From: Bemisia tabaci
Lineage: Eukaryota > Arthropoda > Insecta > Hemiptera > Aleyrodidae
Length of the DNA stretch: 64,000 bases
Assembly: GCF_918797505.1 (NCBI RefSeq)
Contig: NC_092796.1
Coordinates: 28,530,098-28,594,097, forward strand
Direction of reading: 5' to 3'
Positions 33,539 to 44,668 of this stretch are shown piece after piece; within the stretch, counting starts at the first letter, position 1, and every line of letters starts with the position of its first letter. Made by a program: the position numbers and the translations under genes. A model generated the notes under the pieces. The model was not told the origin of the DNA. It was given only the letters and a program-made list of their open reading frames with translations, and made no database searches.

Positions 33539-33650
33539 ATGACCCGGCAGCTACGGACGGTAAGAGTAGGAAGCTCCGTAAAGGAGGTGAAGGTGGGGGA
33601 TTGAGATTCCTGTATCAGCGCAGCGCGGCGGGGGCTACGACTATGGGCTA

Positions 33651-33907
33651 CACTGCCGTGCTAAGGAAAAACGCCCTATGCGCGTTCGGGGGTTGCAAAA
33701 TCTCCCTCGGTAAATCACGATTTTTCGGGAAAATCTGTAACTATTTTCCTGCGAATTTTCAGGAGGGTTTCGCTCATAATTTAATTTAAAGTGCCTGAAA
33801 GTTTCCAGGAAAAATATTCATAAAATTCTTCAAAAATAAGTATTTCCTGAGAGGGAATTTGGCAACATTCGAATGTTCATACGGCGTTCTTCCTTAGCAC
33901 GGCAGTG
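33651..33907. mobile_element. Family D MITE
   Basis: CACTGCCGTGCTAAGGAAAA start and CCTTAGCACGGCAGTG end, 257 bp. The two ends match perfectly over 20 bases or more. Confidence 0.9.
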
Positions 33908-34164
33908 GAGGACTACGGGAGAGATTTACACTAGAGTGACACGAGAACGGTGAACGATTCGGATTCTGTTGTTCGCCTTTCACCGCGCGACCGAGCGACC
34001 AACGGTTCCCGATCCGCACGCTGCACTCCTCCTCCAGCGCCGCCAAAGATGCACGCCGCAATTGCAACAAGTGACCGGTAAAACAACCGACGGACCGTGC
34101 ATCAGCATCGGCGCAGAGGTGGTTTTAACTTGAGTACTAGAGAGGAGGACGAATATTCTGCCTT

Positions 34165-34225
34165 GTGAGGCAAAACGCCGTAAGTATGAACCTTCTGGCG
34201 TTGCCGAAATTCCTTCGATAAAAAA
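34165..34225. mobile_element. Family D MITE fragment
   Basis: GTGAGGCAAAACGCCGTAAG and CTGGCGTTGCCGAAATTCC match the left part only. Confidence 0.5.
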
Positions 34226-34366
34226 CGGAAGTTGACTGTTTTGACCATTTAATTTTGACTTGTGCTGGGTCATTTCTTACGGTGAATCTACAACAGGAAC
34301 GACTGGTTTGATCACTTGACTTTTTAAGGGAAACTCACGAGAGTTGAAAACTCAGAAACCGAATCA

Positions 34367-34600
34367 GCGGGCCGATTATTGAAATTGATAGACAATGCTA
34401 TAGACAAAGAGGGTAGGTAATAGCCTGATTAACGGCATCCTGCTAGAGATCCTATGGTTAGTCCATTAATTTCTCCTTTAGTCTATAGAAATCACCCATT
34501 TCAACCAATAGGATCGCTCCATACTCTCTGTGTCTATTTTGTCTATCGCTGTGTCTATTTTGTCGATCGCTGTGTCTATCATTTTCAGTAATCAGCCCGC
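34367..34600. mobile_element. Family F MITE, complete
   Basis: GCGGGCCGATTATTGAAATT start and TAATCAGCCCGC end, with ATAGACAATGCTATAGACAA and CCAATAGGATCGCTCCATAC. TGTCTATTTTGTC near the right end is duplicated. Confidence 0.85.
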
Positions 34601-34692
34601 ATGAGGCAACACAGTTCTTCGTTACCTACTGAAACGATTGAAATAGAAATTCTCTTCCTGTTCCTCCGATGGGCACCATCTGCGTTAATCGT

Positions 34693-35177
34693 GCTTTATT
34701 GCGATGTATCGATTCATCTGCCATTTAAGCCTGATGGGAAAGGATCGATACACAGGATGTTCGCAACGAACGCCTTAATAATCGATTCTCTACCATAGCT
34801 TCAAATGGGGAAATATCGAAAATCGATCATTGATGCCTCGCCACTGCACGGTTGCTGATTGCGATGTATCGATTCATCTGCCATTTAAACCTTATGGGAA
34901 AGGATCGATACACAGGATGTTCGCAACGAACGCCTTAATAATCGATTCTCTACCATAGCTTCAAATGGGGAAATATCGAAAATCGATCATCGATACCTCG
35001 CCACTGCACGGTTGCAGATTGCGATGTATCGATTCATCTGCTATTTAAGCCTTATGGGAAAGGATCGATACACAGGGTGTCGCAACGAACGCCTTAATAA
35101 TCGATTCTTTACCGTAGCTTCAAATGGAGAAATATCGAAAATCGATCATCGATACCTCGCCACTGCACGGTTGCTGA
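34693..35177. mobile_element. Three tandem family A MITEs, 160-bp period
   Basis: GCGATGTATCGATTCATCTG starts at 34701, 34861 and 35021, an exact 160-bp step. Every unit ends GCCTCGCCACTGCACGGTTG or close to it. Units are nearly identical; the third lacks one base in GGGTGTTCGC. Tandem amplification includes the linker GCACGGTTGC, so it arose by duplication of a MITE with flanking DNA rather than by three insertions. Confidence 0.9.
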
Positions 35178-35287
35178 CCTGGGTCTCGGGCGTCGCGACG
35201 CGACGCATCGGGGCGAACCTTGGCGAAGTCTCGTATAAGGAGTAGGAGCAACACAGCACCGTTCGAGAGCCGCCCGGCGTGGAGCGA

Positions 35288-35308
35288 GGGGGGGGGGGGG
35301 GGGGGGGG
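35288..35308. repeat. 21-base G tract
   Basis: Uninterrupted G run. Several tracts of 12-21 G or C occur elsewhere in the window. Confidence 0.9.
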
Positions 35309-35465
35309 AGTCTGCGAGGAGTGAGCCGTAAGCCGTAATAACTCGGTAAACCCCGAGACTCCGAAGTCCGACTTCTCTACGATTCTAGGCCGAATTAAAG
35401 CTCCGCTCAGTCGCGCGCGCAGCCCCGCAAAAGCTCCGTTGCCATACCTCCGACAATCAAGCTTG

Positions 35466-35848
35466 ACTTGGACGTATTTCTACCAAACAGACCTATGTGG
35501 AGGTGAGAAATATGGGGTGTGCTCGTTAGTTCTGTGGCCGTAAGAGTGAATGAGTATAATAAAGCGCCAGTGACGTCAGCGGCGACGACGGGAGGGACGA
35601 CGCCCCGTTTCCGAATCATTAACTCATGAGCCCTGTCCACAACGCTCTCTTGCCATGCCCGCGGCTCATGAGTTCCACATTCAGTTGGCACATAGGTCTG
35701 TTTGATAGAATGTGATATCCCGCTTTTCCAATTCTCCAAAAGGAATCACGCCCTCTTTTACATTGTTTCTTATGCAGCTTCGACGAGCACACCCCATATT
35801 TCTCACCGGCACATAGTTCTGTTTGGTAGAAATACGTCCACTTGAAAG
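35466..35848. mobile_element. Palindromic element Q
   Basis: CTTGACTTGGACGTATTTCT at the left pairs with AAATACGTCCACTTGAAAG at the right; GAGAAATATGGGGTGTGCTC pairs with GAGCACACCCCATATTTCTC. The central part has a further hairpin, AACTCATGAGCC against GGCTCATGAGTT. Frames across it reflect the palindrome. Confidence 0.75.
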
Positions 35849-35853
35849 TTGAC

Positions 35854-36078
35854 GCCGCACAGGGGATTGAGTCAATTGAGAGGTCGGACATTAAATCTTC
35901 GACAAAAACTGCGAATTGTTACGTTTATTTCGTCATATTTTAAACTTTCACGAAAATTTCACGAGGAAACCAATGGAAACACTTTCAGAACCTCAAAAGT
36001 TTCGTATGAACGGAGTTATGAGCTTTTAAAGTTTCCAACTTTTGTCCGACCTCTCGCATTCGACTCGATCCCATTCAC
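35854..36078. mobile_element. Family C MITE
   Basis: GCCGCACAGGGGATTGAGTC start, GAGAGGTCGGACATTAAATC, AACGGAGTTATGAGC and GTCCGACCTCTCGCATTC near the end; the last terminus is degraded. It directly abuts element Q. Confidence 0.8.
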
Positions 36079-36207
36079 TTGGTGTTGTACCGCTAGGCGG
36101 CCAGGATGTGTACCCCGAGTTTGGCCTCGGTTCTTGGCGTCGTGAGGTGAGATGAATTTTAGAGACGGGAGACATGCGTAGGAATTGAAGTTTTCTGGGA
36201 AAGCACA

Positions 36208-36310
36208 GTGGGCTGCTTGTTGAAACTGATAGACAAATCTATAGACAAAGAAGACGAAAGGGATACAGAGGGATCCTATCGGTGGAGGCGGGTGGTTGCA
36301 ATAGACAAAG
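36208..36310. mobile_element. Family F MITE fragment
   Basis: GGGCTGCTTGTTGAAACTGA, GATCCTATCGGTGGAGGCGG and GGTTGCAATAGACAAAG match the left half of family F. Confidence 0.65.
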
Positions 36311-36397
36311 AATTTTAAATTGCCCAATCAAATTTGGCCATAGCTGATGTGGCTTGGTTCCTTTCTGTTAAACGCGGTCCAAATATTCCTATAAATT

Positions 36398-36467
36398 CGT
36401 GATTTATCGGAGGAGATTTGGCAACGCCTGAAGGCTCATACGGCGTTTTTCCTTAGTACGGCAGTAT
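36398..36467. mobile_element. Family D MITE fragment
   Basis: The right end only: ATTTGGCAACGCCTGAAGG, CTCATACGGCG and CCTTAGTACGGCAGTA. Confidence 0.65.
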
Positions 36468-36479
36468 TAGACTCTGGCA

Positions 36480-36955
36480 TCGAATTTCACCGCTCGACTT
36501 TTAACGACGGTGCAGCTCCTCTCTGCAAAACGGAGAGGAGTCCTGATAGTGCAACAGGTTGCCGGTTTTCCGGCGATGGCACCGAGGGGGTATTTCGAAG
36601 CGCTGCGATGGAAACTCGAACGAGTCCTTGGCTCGGTGGCTGCGCGGGGGAGGGGGGGGGTGGCGGGGTCCGCGATCGAGAAGTAGTCCAAAGTTCAGCC
36701 GCAGCCGGCCGTGTCCGCCGCTGCTGTCCGTGCGTCCATCGCGACGCTGCGCTGCGGCGGTGCATTGTTGGTGGAGCGCAACGCCGCGACGCCGCGCCGC
36801 GCCGCCGCCGCCGCCGATCCAGGTTCCTGCGCGGCGTCGCGACGCGTCACAATTATCGACCTACATACACCTGCACAGAGCAAAACCCGCGCTGCCAAAC
36901 TGGCGTCCTCACGTCCTAACTCCGCGACGGAATTCGATCGCGTACGGCGCCTGCG
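36480..36955. other. CpG-rich islet
   Basis: GC-rich with many CpG steps (GCGACGCTGCGCTGCGGCGG) and overlapping low-complexity frames on both strands. Could mark an unseen promoter; no start codon or splice signal stands out. Confidence 0.4.
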
Positions 36956-37106
36956 GTTTTAATTCGGGTTAAATAATAATTCGTGTCGGCCGCAGGGACC
37001 GTTTGTGAGGCGAGTACGTGGTAAGGAAAAAAAAATCACCGAAAGCTTATGTTAACATGCGGAATAGAACATAAAGGAATCGAGACGTATACATTTTTCG
37101 GTGGGT

Positions 37107-37340
37107 TATCGAATCCCATGACTCCTAAGTGGTGCCGGGTCACCATTTCGCTACATAATCGGTTGCTTTCGATACGATAGGCCATCCGATGTAAACGAAG
37201 AGGATATGAATTTACGGACTATACATCGCCATTTTGGATCGATAATGTAGCGAAAAGGTGACCGAATCTTGGCACACACGGGGCTCGGAGCTTGTCGTCC
37301 AGAAAACGAACCCAGCTCACTTCATTACATTGCGACTCTT
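37107..37340. repeat. Family O repeat, copy 2
   Basis: GGGTCACCATTTCGCTACAT pairs with ATGTAGCGAAAAGGTGACC, followed by GAATCTTGGCACACACGGGG. Aligns along its length with 15363-15597. Confidence 0.8.
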
Positions 37341-37674
37341 TTGTACAAACATACACTTTACAGTCGCTCCTCTCCTACGGCGCTTCCTAGCGCTCTGGGA
37401 CATCCAAACTTTATTCCAAACGCTACATGCGCCTATCTTCTCAAGGGTTATCGGGCGAATGACGACGCAACATCTTCTCGTCAACGCCCTGCCGCGATGT
37501 TAAATCACATTTCCAGTAATTTTAAGCCATTTGCGTGCGATGCCCACATTTCTTTTCATCCCGAACGACCCAGAAGCCCATATATTTGACTCGATCAAAT
37601 ATGGATCCTCCACTGCCTGGAGTCTTTCTCATTGCACACCCTTTTTGTGTGCATGTGCGTGGATACTGGACAAA

Positions 37675-37712
37675 GACTCATAATTCCTCTGTATACAGAG
37701 GAATTATGAGTC
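37675..37712. repeat. Perfect 38-bp palindrome
   Basis: GACTCATAATTCCTCTGTA is followed with no spacer by its exact reverse complement, centred on GTATAC. No repeat family explains it. Confidence 0.9.
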
Positions 37713-38169
37713 ACACGTGCCTAGCTGCCCAGGTTCATACACTTCGTTGCCCGGAAATAGCGGCAAACGATATAAAAACACCTGTTTTAATATTTCCACC
37801 TACACGGACGCAATTCACCCCACTCTTCCGACCTTGCCTATCACCTTCGCCAATTCAACTTTATAGGGCCGATGATCTTGATTGCACTTGTACTCCCAAA
37901 ATAGAGGGTTATTTTGAATATATTTTATGGAATTTGCTTTGCAAAATGCAGAAAATTCACTGAAATTTGTACAAAAATCTGAATAAACTGTTTTCATGTT
38001 AGAAATTAAATTTCCCGATTAAATTTGTCAATTGCTAATGTGGCTTGGTTCCTTTCAACTCAATGCTGTCCAAATCAAGCCCAATACGATCAATGCGACT
38101 TAATCGATTTTTCAAAAGAAAATTTCGATTTTCCAATAAAATCAATTAATAATCCCCCAGACCACGGAA

Positions 38170-38595
38170 CTTTCGAACGGGTGCATGTAGCGGAGCGCGG
38201 CTGGAAGTGCGCAGTTCGCTTTCGCACCGATATCGATAGCAGCTGGCTCGTGCCCCGGTCCCTCCCTCGCCGCAAAACCGTTCAACTGCATCCGAAACCC
38301 CCGGTCGGATACGAGTTTCTTGCGAGTGCGTCTCTCTCGGCGTTGCGCAAGCAACAATGGCTGTCTGTCTGAAATATGGTGGACTAATTCGCCGTCGCTA
38401 CTCGCTGCACGGACTCCGCTAAGTGCCCGTACATACTCCTCGGCATTATGCAACGAGGGTGTGCATATTATTCCGTTGTTTCGCCGGCTAAATGACACAA
38501 TTACGCCGCCGCACTGCTGCGCTCTCTCTCCCTTCGCCGCGCCGCCGCTTTCGCAAATACGCGGCCTCCGCTCTGCACTTTGCGCTCTCAAAGTT
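38170..38595. other. CpG-rich islet
   Basis: Moderately CpG-rich sequence with overlapping frames on both strands (for example 38142-38642 minus). No domain recognised. It ends at a family D element. Confidence 0.35.
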
Positions 38596-38848
38596 CTGCC
38601 GTGCTGAGGCATAACAACGTAAGAACCTTTGGTCGTTGCCATATTCTTTTTGCCAAATCACGAATTTTCGAGAAAATTTATGGATATTTTTCTCCCGGTT
38701 TCTCCAAGAATTTCGTTTGTAATTTGCTCGAAAATATCAAAATATTTCAATGAGAAATACGCGTAGATTTCCTCAAAAATGAGTATTTTCTGAGAGGATA
38801 TTTGGCAACATTTTGAATGATCATACGGCGGTTTTTTTAGCACGGTAG
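38596..38848. mobile_element. Family D MITE
   Basis: CTGCCGTGCTGAGGCATAAC start, GGTCGTTGCCATATTC, and TGATCATACGGCGG with TTTTAGCACGGTAG at the end. Confidence 0.8.
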
Positions 38849-38902
38849 AGTTGCGATCCCCAAACCTCCGTCGTGCCCGTCGCACAGCTCAACAATCCAA
38901 TG

Positions 38903-38940
38903 GGAAAAGTCGGACAAATTGTGGAAACTGTAAAAGCTTA
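38903..38940. mobile_element. Family C-like fragment
   Basis: AAGTCGGACAAATTGTGGAA and ACTGTAAAAGCTTA resemble one flank of family C. GGTAACTGTAAAAG recurs at 39260 on the other side of the next element. Confidence 0.35.
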
Positions 38941-38950
38941 TTTGTATTGT

Positions 38951-39260
38951 GCACGGAGAAAGAAACTTCGTGCATGGGGCCCGAAGTTGAGGTCATATGG
39001 ATCTCTGAAGTTTTCTGATCACGCATCCGAAAACTTGAGGTCGAGCTGCCGAAGTTCGGGTCAGACATCGGGGCACTTCGGTACGTACCGGAGTACTTCA
39101 GATGTGTGACCCGAACCCTTCGGTTTATACCGGAGTACTACAAATGTGTGACCCGAACTTCGGCAGCTGGATCTCAAGTTTTTAAGTACGTGATCCGAAA
39201 ACTTCAGAGATCCAGATGACCTCAACTTCGGGTCCCACGCACGAAGTTTTTCCTTCGTGT
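38951..39260. mobile_element. 310-bp palindromic MITE rich in ACTTCGG
   Basis: The left end CACGGAGAAAGAAACTTCGT pairs with ACGAAGTTTTTCCTTCGTG; CCCGAAGTTGAGGTCAT pairs with ATGACCTCAACTTCGGG. Inside, TACCGGAGTACT and GTGTGACCCGAAC occur twice. Flanks GAAACTGTAAAAG and GTAACTGTAAAAG look like a disrupted site. Confidence 0.8.
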
Positions 39261-39267
39261 GGTAACT

Positions 39268-39515
39268 GTAAAAGTGACAGACAAATAAGACAGAGGGAAA
39301 ATAGAGCAATCCTATTGGTCGAAACTGGTGGTTGCAATGGACAAACGCGGTAAGTGATAGACTTAGGTAACGGCAACCCACGCGAGTGATCCTGTAGTTA
39401 ATCCATCATTTTCCCTTAGTCGATAATTGAACCAATAGATTTCCTGTATTTTTCCGCTCTTTTCTTTGTCTATTACTTTGTCTATTAATTCCAATAATCA
39501 GCCTGCAGGTTATGA
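39268..39515. mobile_element. Family F MITE
   Basis: GTGACAGACAAATAAGACAG, GCAATCCTATTGGTCG, GGTTGCAATGGACAAACG, ACGGCAACCCACGCGAG, and the CCAATAATCAGCCTGC end. The left terminus is lost. Confidence 0.75.
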
Positions 39516-39800
39516 TGGAGATGGCTCCGTATGATTTAAATACGCTTCAATCATCGTCGAATGTAGTTTCAGCTGATCCGCGAAGAACCATTCTTATCAC
39601 GAAAACAAGACTAAAATTTAGAAAGATGGACCAAAATTTGTCCTGATGAAACTTTGAAGGAGAGAGTGGATTTAGGTTCGTTTACAGCGAGTAACATTTG
39701 CGATTATGCGGTTTTGAATTTCCACTCTTGACTCGACGACGCGACGTGGTTTCATAAAGAGACTTCAGTCGAGCTGACAATGAACGCAAATGAATGCAGC

Positions 39801-40039
39801 GGCGCACTGTAGATCGAGTCGATCAGCCAGGTCGGACATGAATTTTTTTTACTAAAACTGAAAATTTTGATGTATATTTCGTCACATTTGGAATTCCAAG
39901 GGGTGCTTCCAGCAGGAAATTTCACGACGAAACGGAGTCACTTTAAGAACATCAACATTTTTTATAGACGGAGTTATGAGCTTCGAAAGTTTTCAAATTT
40001 CGTCCGACCTTTCCTAATGTCTCGATCCACTGTGCGGCG
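39801..40039. mobile_element. Family C MITE
   Basis: GGCGCACTGTAGATCGAGTC start, CAGGTCGGACATGAATTTTT, GACGGAGTTATGAGC and a CTCGATCCACTGTGCGGCG end. Confidence 0.85.
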
Positions 40040-41628
40040 TGCAAAAATGAGAGCCTAGAGCGACGCCGTGGCAAAAATCCTGGAACCGGGAACGAAACAT
40101 GCGGCCATGAGGGAAGGGTGAGGGGCTGAGGGGGGATGGGTGGGGGAGGGGGGAGGGCGTGAGCCGCGCTGCAAAAATCGCGACGGAAGTCCAAGATGAA
40201 TGTGTTATTACGACATCCGAAGCAAACAGTGATGAACTAGTTGGATAATGGGGACAGTTGACACACCGGCACGGGTTACGGTAATTCGCGAATTTTCAGC
40301 GCCGCAATTTGTCGTTCCTCCGAAGGAAAGGCGGATCTCCGCTTCCGGCTGAGCCCTGTGCTCCGTATAACTAAATGCTCTCCGGGGCTTACGTAAAAAT
40401 CGAGATACGCCATTACGCCAAAGGAGTGACGAATTGTCTGATTCGCGCCCGTGTTGATCTTCTTGCTTGGAGTGCTGTTCACCTCCCGGAGTCGAGAAAG
40501 TTTAGACTACAATCGAGAGTGCCGCGTGTTACTCACTGGTGATTTAACCAACTCTGTTTTTCTTTCATTGAAAAGCAATCCCCCTCCCCAATTTCCCTCA
40601 TGCGAAACATCCAATTCTAGCTGAGGCAGGATGCACACACGGAGAAAAAACTTCGGTTACAGGTTCTTAACAAAATGATACACGAAAAGTACGCATGAAA
40701 AATGGGGATGACAAAGGCTAAAATGACAGGTATACGTTTTAGCCTTTTCGCACCCATTTTTATGGTGCATTTTTTCTGGTATTTCATTTTTGAATCGGGT
40801 TATAGCATTGTTTTTGGATCTTCACCAGTGGCGAGGCGTGAATGATGTAGGATACAGACACGTTCTAGATGGTATAGATGAAGTACAACATCTAAATTTT
40901 CTAAAATAGCCAAGAAATGAAATAGACTACTTAATTATACATAAATCTCCGAAGATAGTCTAAAAATACAATTAAAAACACGAACTAAACTTTTTTAAGA
41001 ATCTATCTCTAAACTCTGGTGAGGTTAGTCTAGCTCATCTAAAACAGTCTGAGCAGTCTGATCAGTCATAACGATCCAAGCGGTCAAAACAGGTTGAAGC
41101 AATTTAAACGGTCTAAGAACTGTCTCCGCTTTATATAAAAAGAACATTTTTCTACAAAATGCACTTGGGTATTTTTCAGACTTCTTCCGTAATTTTCTGA
41201 AAAATTGGGAGATGGGAGGGGGGAGTTGCACACGATTCAAAACGAGGAGTGAGATGTAACAAGGATTTCTATTGCGGGGGATTAGAGTCAAAAGCTAAAA
41301 TACCATGTACATAGAACTTTAAGTTCAAGCGTTCGGGCCGACAATGGTTAAGTTTTCGTTCCCTACACGATATAATTGGCGAAACTCGACGTAGAATCAA
41401 TTCAAAAACTTAAAAATAATGCTAATTTGCCAACATGCATGAACGCGAAACTGCGCGACGTAGACGCAATACCGCGCTCGCGGATGAAACCTCACACTGA
41501 CGAACCGTACCAACACTGACACACGGCACGTGCAAACATACACAGGACACATCAATCCTATTGTCAAATGGTGCACAGAAAATTTCTCTGTTCTAACAGT
41601 AAGACGCCATACATTAAGTTGGCGGTGA
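40040..41628. other. Intergenic with small repeat fragments
   Basis: Includes a short hairpin near 40712-40745 (AAAGGCTAAAA against TTTTAGCCTTT) beside a GGAGAAAAAACTTCGG motif, and a family A end fragment (AGTGGCGAGGCGTGAATG) at 40829. Frames present have no recognised domain. Confidence 0.45.
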
Positions 41629-41815
41629 CGAGGCGTGAATGATCGATTATCGATATTTCCCCCATTTGAAGCTGTGGTGAAGAGTCGATTTATTGCGAAC
41701 ACGTGCGAAACATTTCCCTGGTAGAAACGCAATTTTCGGGGGGGGAGGGAATTTGGCAACATTGAAATGTAGTTACGTGTTTTCGTGTGGGAAACGGCGA
41801 ATTTCAAGAAATACA
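41629..41815. mobile_element. Family A fragment joined to family E fragment
   Basis: GACGAGGCGTGAATGATCG, TATCGATATTTCCCCC and AGAGTCGATTTATTGCGAAC are half of family A. From about 41740, GGAATTTGGCAACATTGAAA and GTAGTTACGTGTTTTCGTG are one arm of family E. Confidence 0.6.
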
Positions 41816-42030
41816 ACGTTTTGGCCGCACGGACGAAAGAACTGCAAGGTTCGGTGGGAGGACTTACAGAATTTTCCCTGGTTTTCCAGCGTGGGACGAA
41901 AATCCCTAGCTTTACACGCTTTGACACCCTGTTTTTCATCCCCCCCCCCAAAAAAAAGAAAACTTTAACGTACGATTCCAACTCATAAGCGTCCCAACTA
42001 GAAACCAATCTAGTCCCCTCCTTCGCCCCG

Positions 42031-42271
42031 CCGCACAGTGGATCGAGTCAATAAGAGAGGTCGGACATGAAATTTTTGACTAAAACTGAAAATTTTGATG
42101 TTTATTTCATCACATTTTGAATTAAAAGGGGTGCTTTCAGATGAAAATTTCACGAGGAAACTGATGAAGCCACTTTGGGAGCCTCAAAATTCTGTGTAAA
42201 ACGGAGTTATATACGTTTAAAGTTTCCAAATTTTTTCCGATCTCTCCTATTGACTCGATCCACTGTGCGCC
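42031..42271. mobile_element. Family C MITE, complete
   Basis: CCGCACAGTGGATCGAGTCA start, GAGAGGTCGGACATGAAATT, ACGGAGTTATATACG and a GACTCGATCCACTGTGCG end. The best-preserved copy of this family here. Confidence 0.9.
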
Positions 42272-42583
42272 GGTCCAGCATGCGAATTCCCTTGAACACG
42301 TATGGAACTAATTACAAAGAGACGCCTCTCAGTGTTTCAATGGAGCATCATCATTGGCGACCGGGGTTGCAGAAGAGGGGGGGCGAGGGGTAGCCGGGTG
42401 GAGGGGGGGGGGGGAGCAGTGCAGTGCAGGTTGCGGGTTACGGCGCGAGCGCGTCTCGAGTGCTGACCTATTTTCCGTCGCGATGTAACCTTAGATTCTT
42501 GTTTAAAGTTCATGGTTTCGGCGCGCCGCAGCTACTGCCACCTGCGTTGCCGATTTTCCGCACCGAATTCGCCCGCTTCCCAT

Positions 42584-42823
42584 ACTGCCGTGCTAAGGAA
42601 AAACGCCGTACAAACATTCGAGAGTTGCCAAATTTCCTCGGATTAAATGTTTGTGTTTAGGAAAATTATAATATTTTTCCTTGAAATTTTCAGGAACTTT
42701 AGGTGACATTGCACTCAAAATTATCTGAAAAATTGGAAGAAAAATATTTTCACATTTTCCCGGAAAATCGTCATTTACCAAAGAAGATTTGGCAACGCCT
42801 AAAGGTTCTTACGGCGTTCTAAA
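42584..42823. mobile_element. Family D MITE, right end truncated
   Basis: TACTGCCGTGCTAAGGAAAA start, then ACATTCGAGAGTTGCC and ATTTGGCAACGCCTAAAGG; after TCTTACGGCGTTC the terminal repeat is lost. Confidence 0.8.
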
Positions 42824-42906
42824 AACGCTCAAAAACTCATTCCTCCGGGAGAGCCGATTACGACCATCCATTGACCTTAAATTCTGGGGAAATAACCCGT
42901 TATAAG

Positions 42907-43706
42907 CAGGGCCGGATTAAGGGGGTGGCCACATGGGCCGCGGCCCATGGCGGCAAATTTAGGGGGCGGCAAATTTTGCAATTTTTTTAAATGTGGGTAT
43001 AAAAAAATCGGATTCAGAAAAAAAATTATCAATGAGAAAAGGGGACGAAATCTCTCTTTCCTGAGAGTATGGTAATTTCTAATTTTGTCGTTTTTCGGTG
43101 ATACAAGAAATAGCATCTTTAATTAGTAGAGTGAAGAGAGGAACTAAACACGCAATTTGGCCTGGAGCTCAACGCAGAGAGGAATGATCACGAGGACTTG
43201 AGATGAAAAAGACAAGCCCTTGGCGCGGCGATCGGCATGTAACAAATATTAGCGCCTACAAGACTGCATGAATACTTCGCCCATTGCGCCAAACACAGTG
43301 CGGTCAGGAGCGGTTGGCGTGAAACGTACAGCGCCTACAAGACTGCAGGAATACTTCACGCATTGCGCCAATCACAGTGCGATCAGCACGGGGCAGCCGG
43401 GCAGCGGCGGCGGAAGTTAAAATTATTAAACCCATTTATGTTTGTTCTTTCATAATTTTTTGGTTCATTTCTTATAAATGGAGGACCTTGTCCACATAGA
43501 AATAGGCTTACGGAACTTAAATTTCGCGCAAAGTACCGTGAAATTTTGCTAGTAGTGTTGACAGGGCTTTCGCAAAAAATGTGTCCAACACGAGTAGGTA
43601 AACGCGTCTTATGCACCCCTCCCCCTCCGGCACGTTCACTTGATGGTTTTTATTGATGTTTCAAAACGAATGAGAAGGGGGCGGCAGGTAGGTAAATCCG
43701 GCCATG
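42907..43706. mobile_element. hAT-type non-autonomous element, family J copy 2
   Basis: CAGGGCCGGATTAA start, AAATCCGGCCATG end, flanked by an exact 8-bp duplication GTTATAAG (42899-42906 and 43707-43714). 800 bp. It aligns with the outer parts of 7511-9602, keeps two minisatellite units (about 43230-43385) and lacks the 130-bp satellite block. No transposase. Confidence 0.93.
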
Positions 43707-43714
43707 GTTATAAG

Positions 43715-44185
43715 TACTTTCGTTACAGCTTATGTATTAAATTTATTGAATTTCTTGAAAGTGATTTGCAATCAAGTAAATCTTAAGAACTGGAAAAAAG
43801 GGAGGGCGTGTGTTAAATTCACCATGGTAAACATAACAATGTTAGCAATTAGAGATTAAACCGCATAGAGATACATCTGTTTTACATCACGGTGAAGACA
43901 TTTGTATGGTGTTCGCATCCTGTGCGGATAACTAACGCATTCCGTGTGTTTTCCGCCGACCGGCGAACTCTAACATCAAGGCGACACACCGAGTACGTCA
44001 ATTATTTGACGCAAATGCAATGCCAGATGCGAATGAATGAAAAGCGTGGCTGCAAATTTGCGTATTTTTGGGAATTGAGAAACAAGATGTGGCGTGTTTA
44101 GTCGAGGCAAACACTGTAATAGCGAGGGGCTAAAAATACACGCGATACTGTTAGTTTTGGAGCGACAATTCTCAAGTATTGCTTA
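43715..44185. other. Intergenic, nothing recognised
   Basis: No supported gene or repeat. Confidence 0.4.
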
Positions 44186-44189
44186 TCTT

Positions 44190-44335
44190 ACTACTATTAT
44201 CTTTCTATCTTTCTAATTTCTATATCTTTCTATCGTCCTGTCATCCTATCTTTATATCTTCCTATCTTTCTATCTTTCTATCTTCCTATCTTTTTATTTT
44301 TCTAACTTTCTTCATTCCTTTGTTTGTTTGTTTCT
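44190..44335. repeat. Pyrimidine microsatellite, imperfect CTATCTTT
   Basis: Repeated TTTCTATC and TTCCTATC units on the plus strand with interruptions. Confidence 0.8.
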
Positions 44336-44439
44336 TTAACCTTAATTTCTATGTAAATTTATTACTATTACTGCCTTCTTTAGAGGTGTAAATGGCCTTA
44401 GATGCTAAAGCACCGCTTTAAAATAAAATTATATTACTA

Positions 44440-44547
44440 CTACTTTCTTTGTTCTCGCTTTGATTTTTTCATCCCTTTTACTTCCTCTTTTTTGGGGCGA
44501 ACGAGAGGGGCGCACGCCCCCCACAGCCCCCCTGGATCCGCCCCTGT
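44440..44547. mobile_element. Solo hAT-like terminus
   Basis: CT-rich sequence, then TTTTTTGGGGCGAACGAG, GGGGCGCACGCCCCCC and CCCTGGATCCGCCCCTG, a typical hAT right end. No matching left end found. The architecture resembles 27235-27312. Confidence 0.5.
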
Positions 44548-44668
44548 AAGTTCCTCGTTTCTCCCTGACTAGCGTGGGGCCGGTGGGGGCTTGCTAGGTG
44601 GAGGAGATGTGATAAGAGAGTGGAGGAAAGAAGAGAGGCTCTAGGTTGGTGAGATGGTGGTGGCTTAC

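Noticed and set aside
34693..35177. CRISPR-like array
   Set aside because: A tandemly duplicated MITE, 160-bp period, no variable spacers.
41397..42008. 203-residue minus-strand frame
   Set aside because: Crosses pieces of families A and E and a homopolymer; no recognisable domain.
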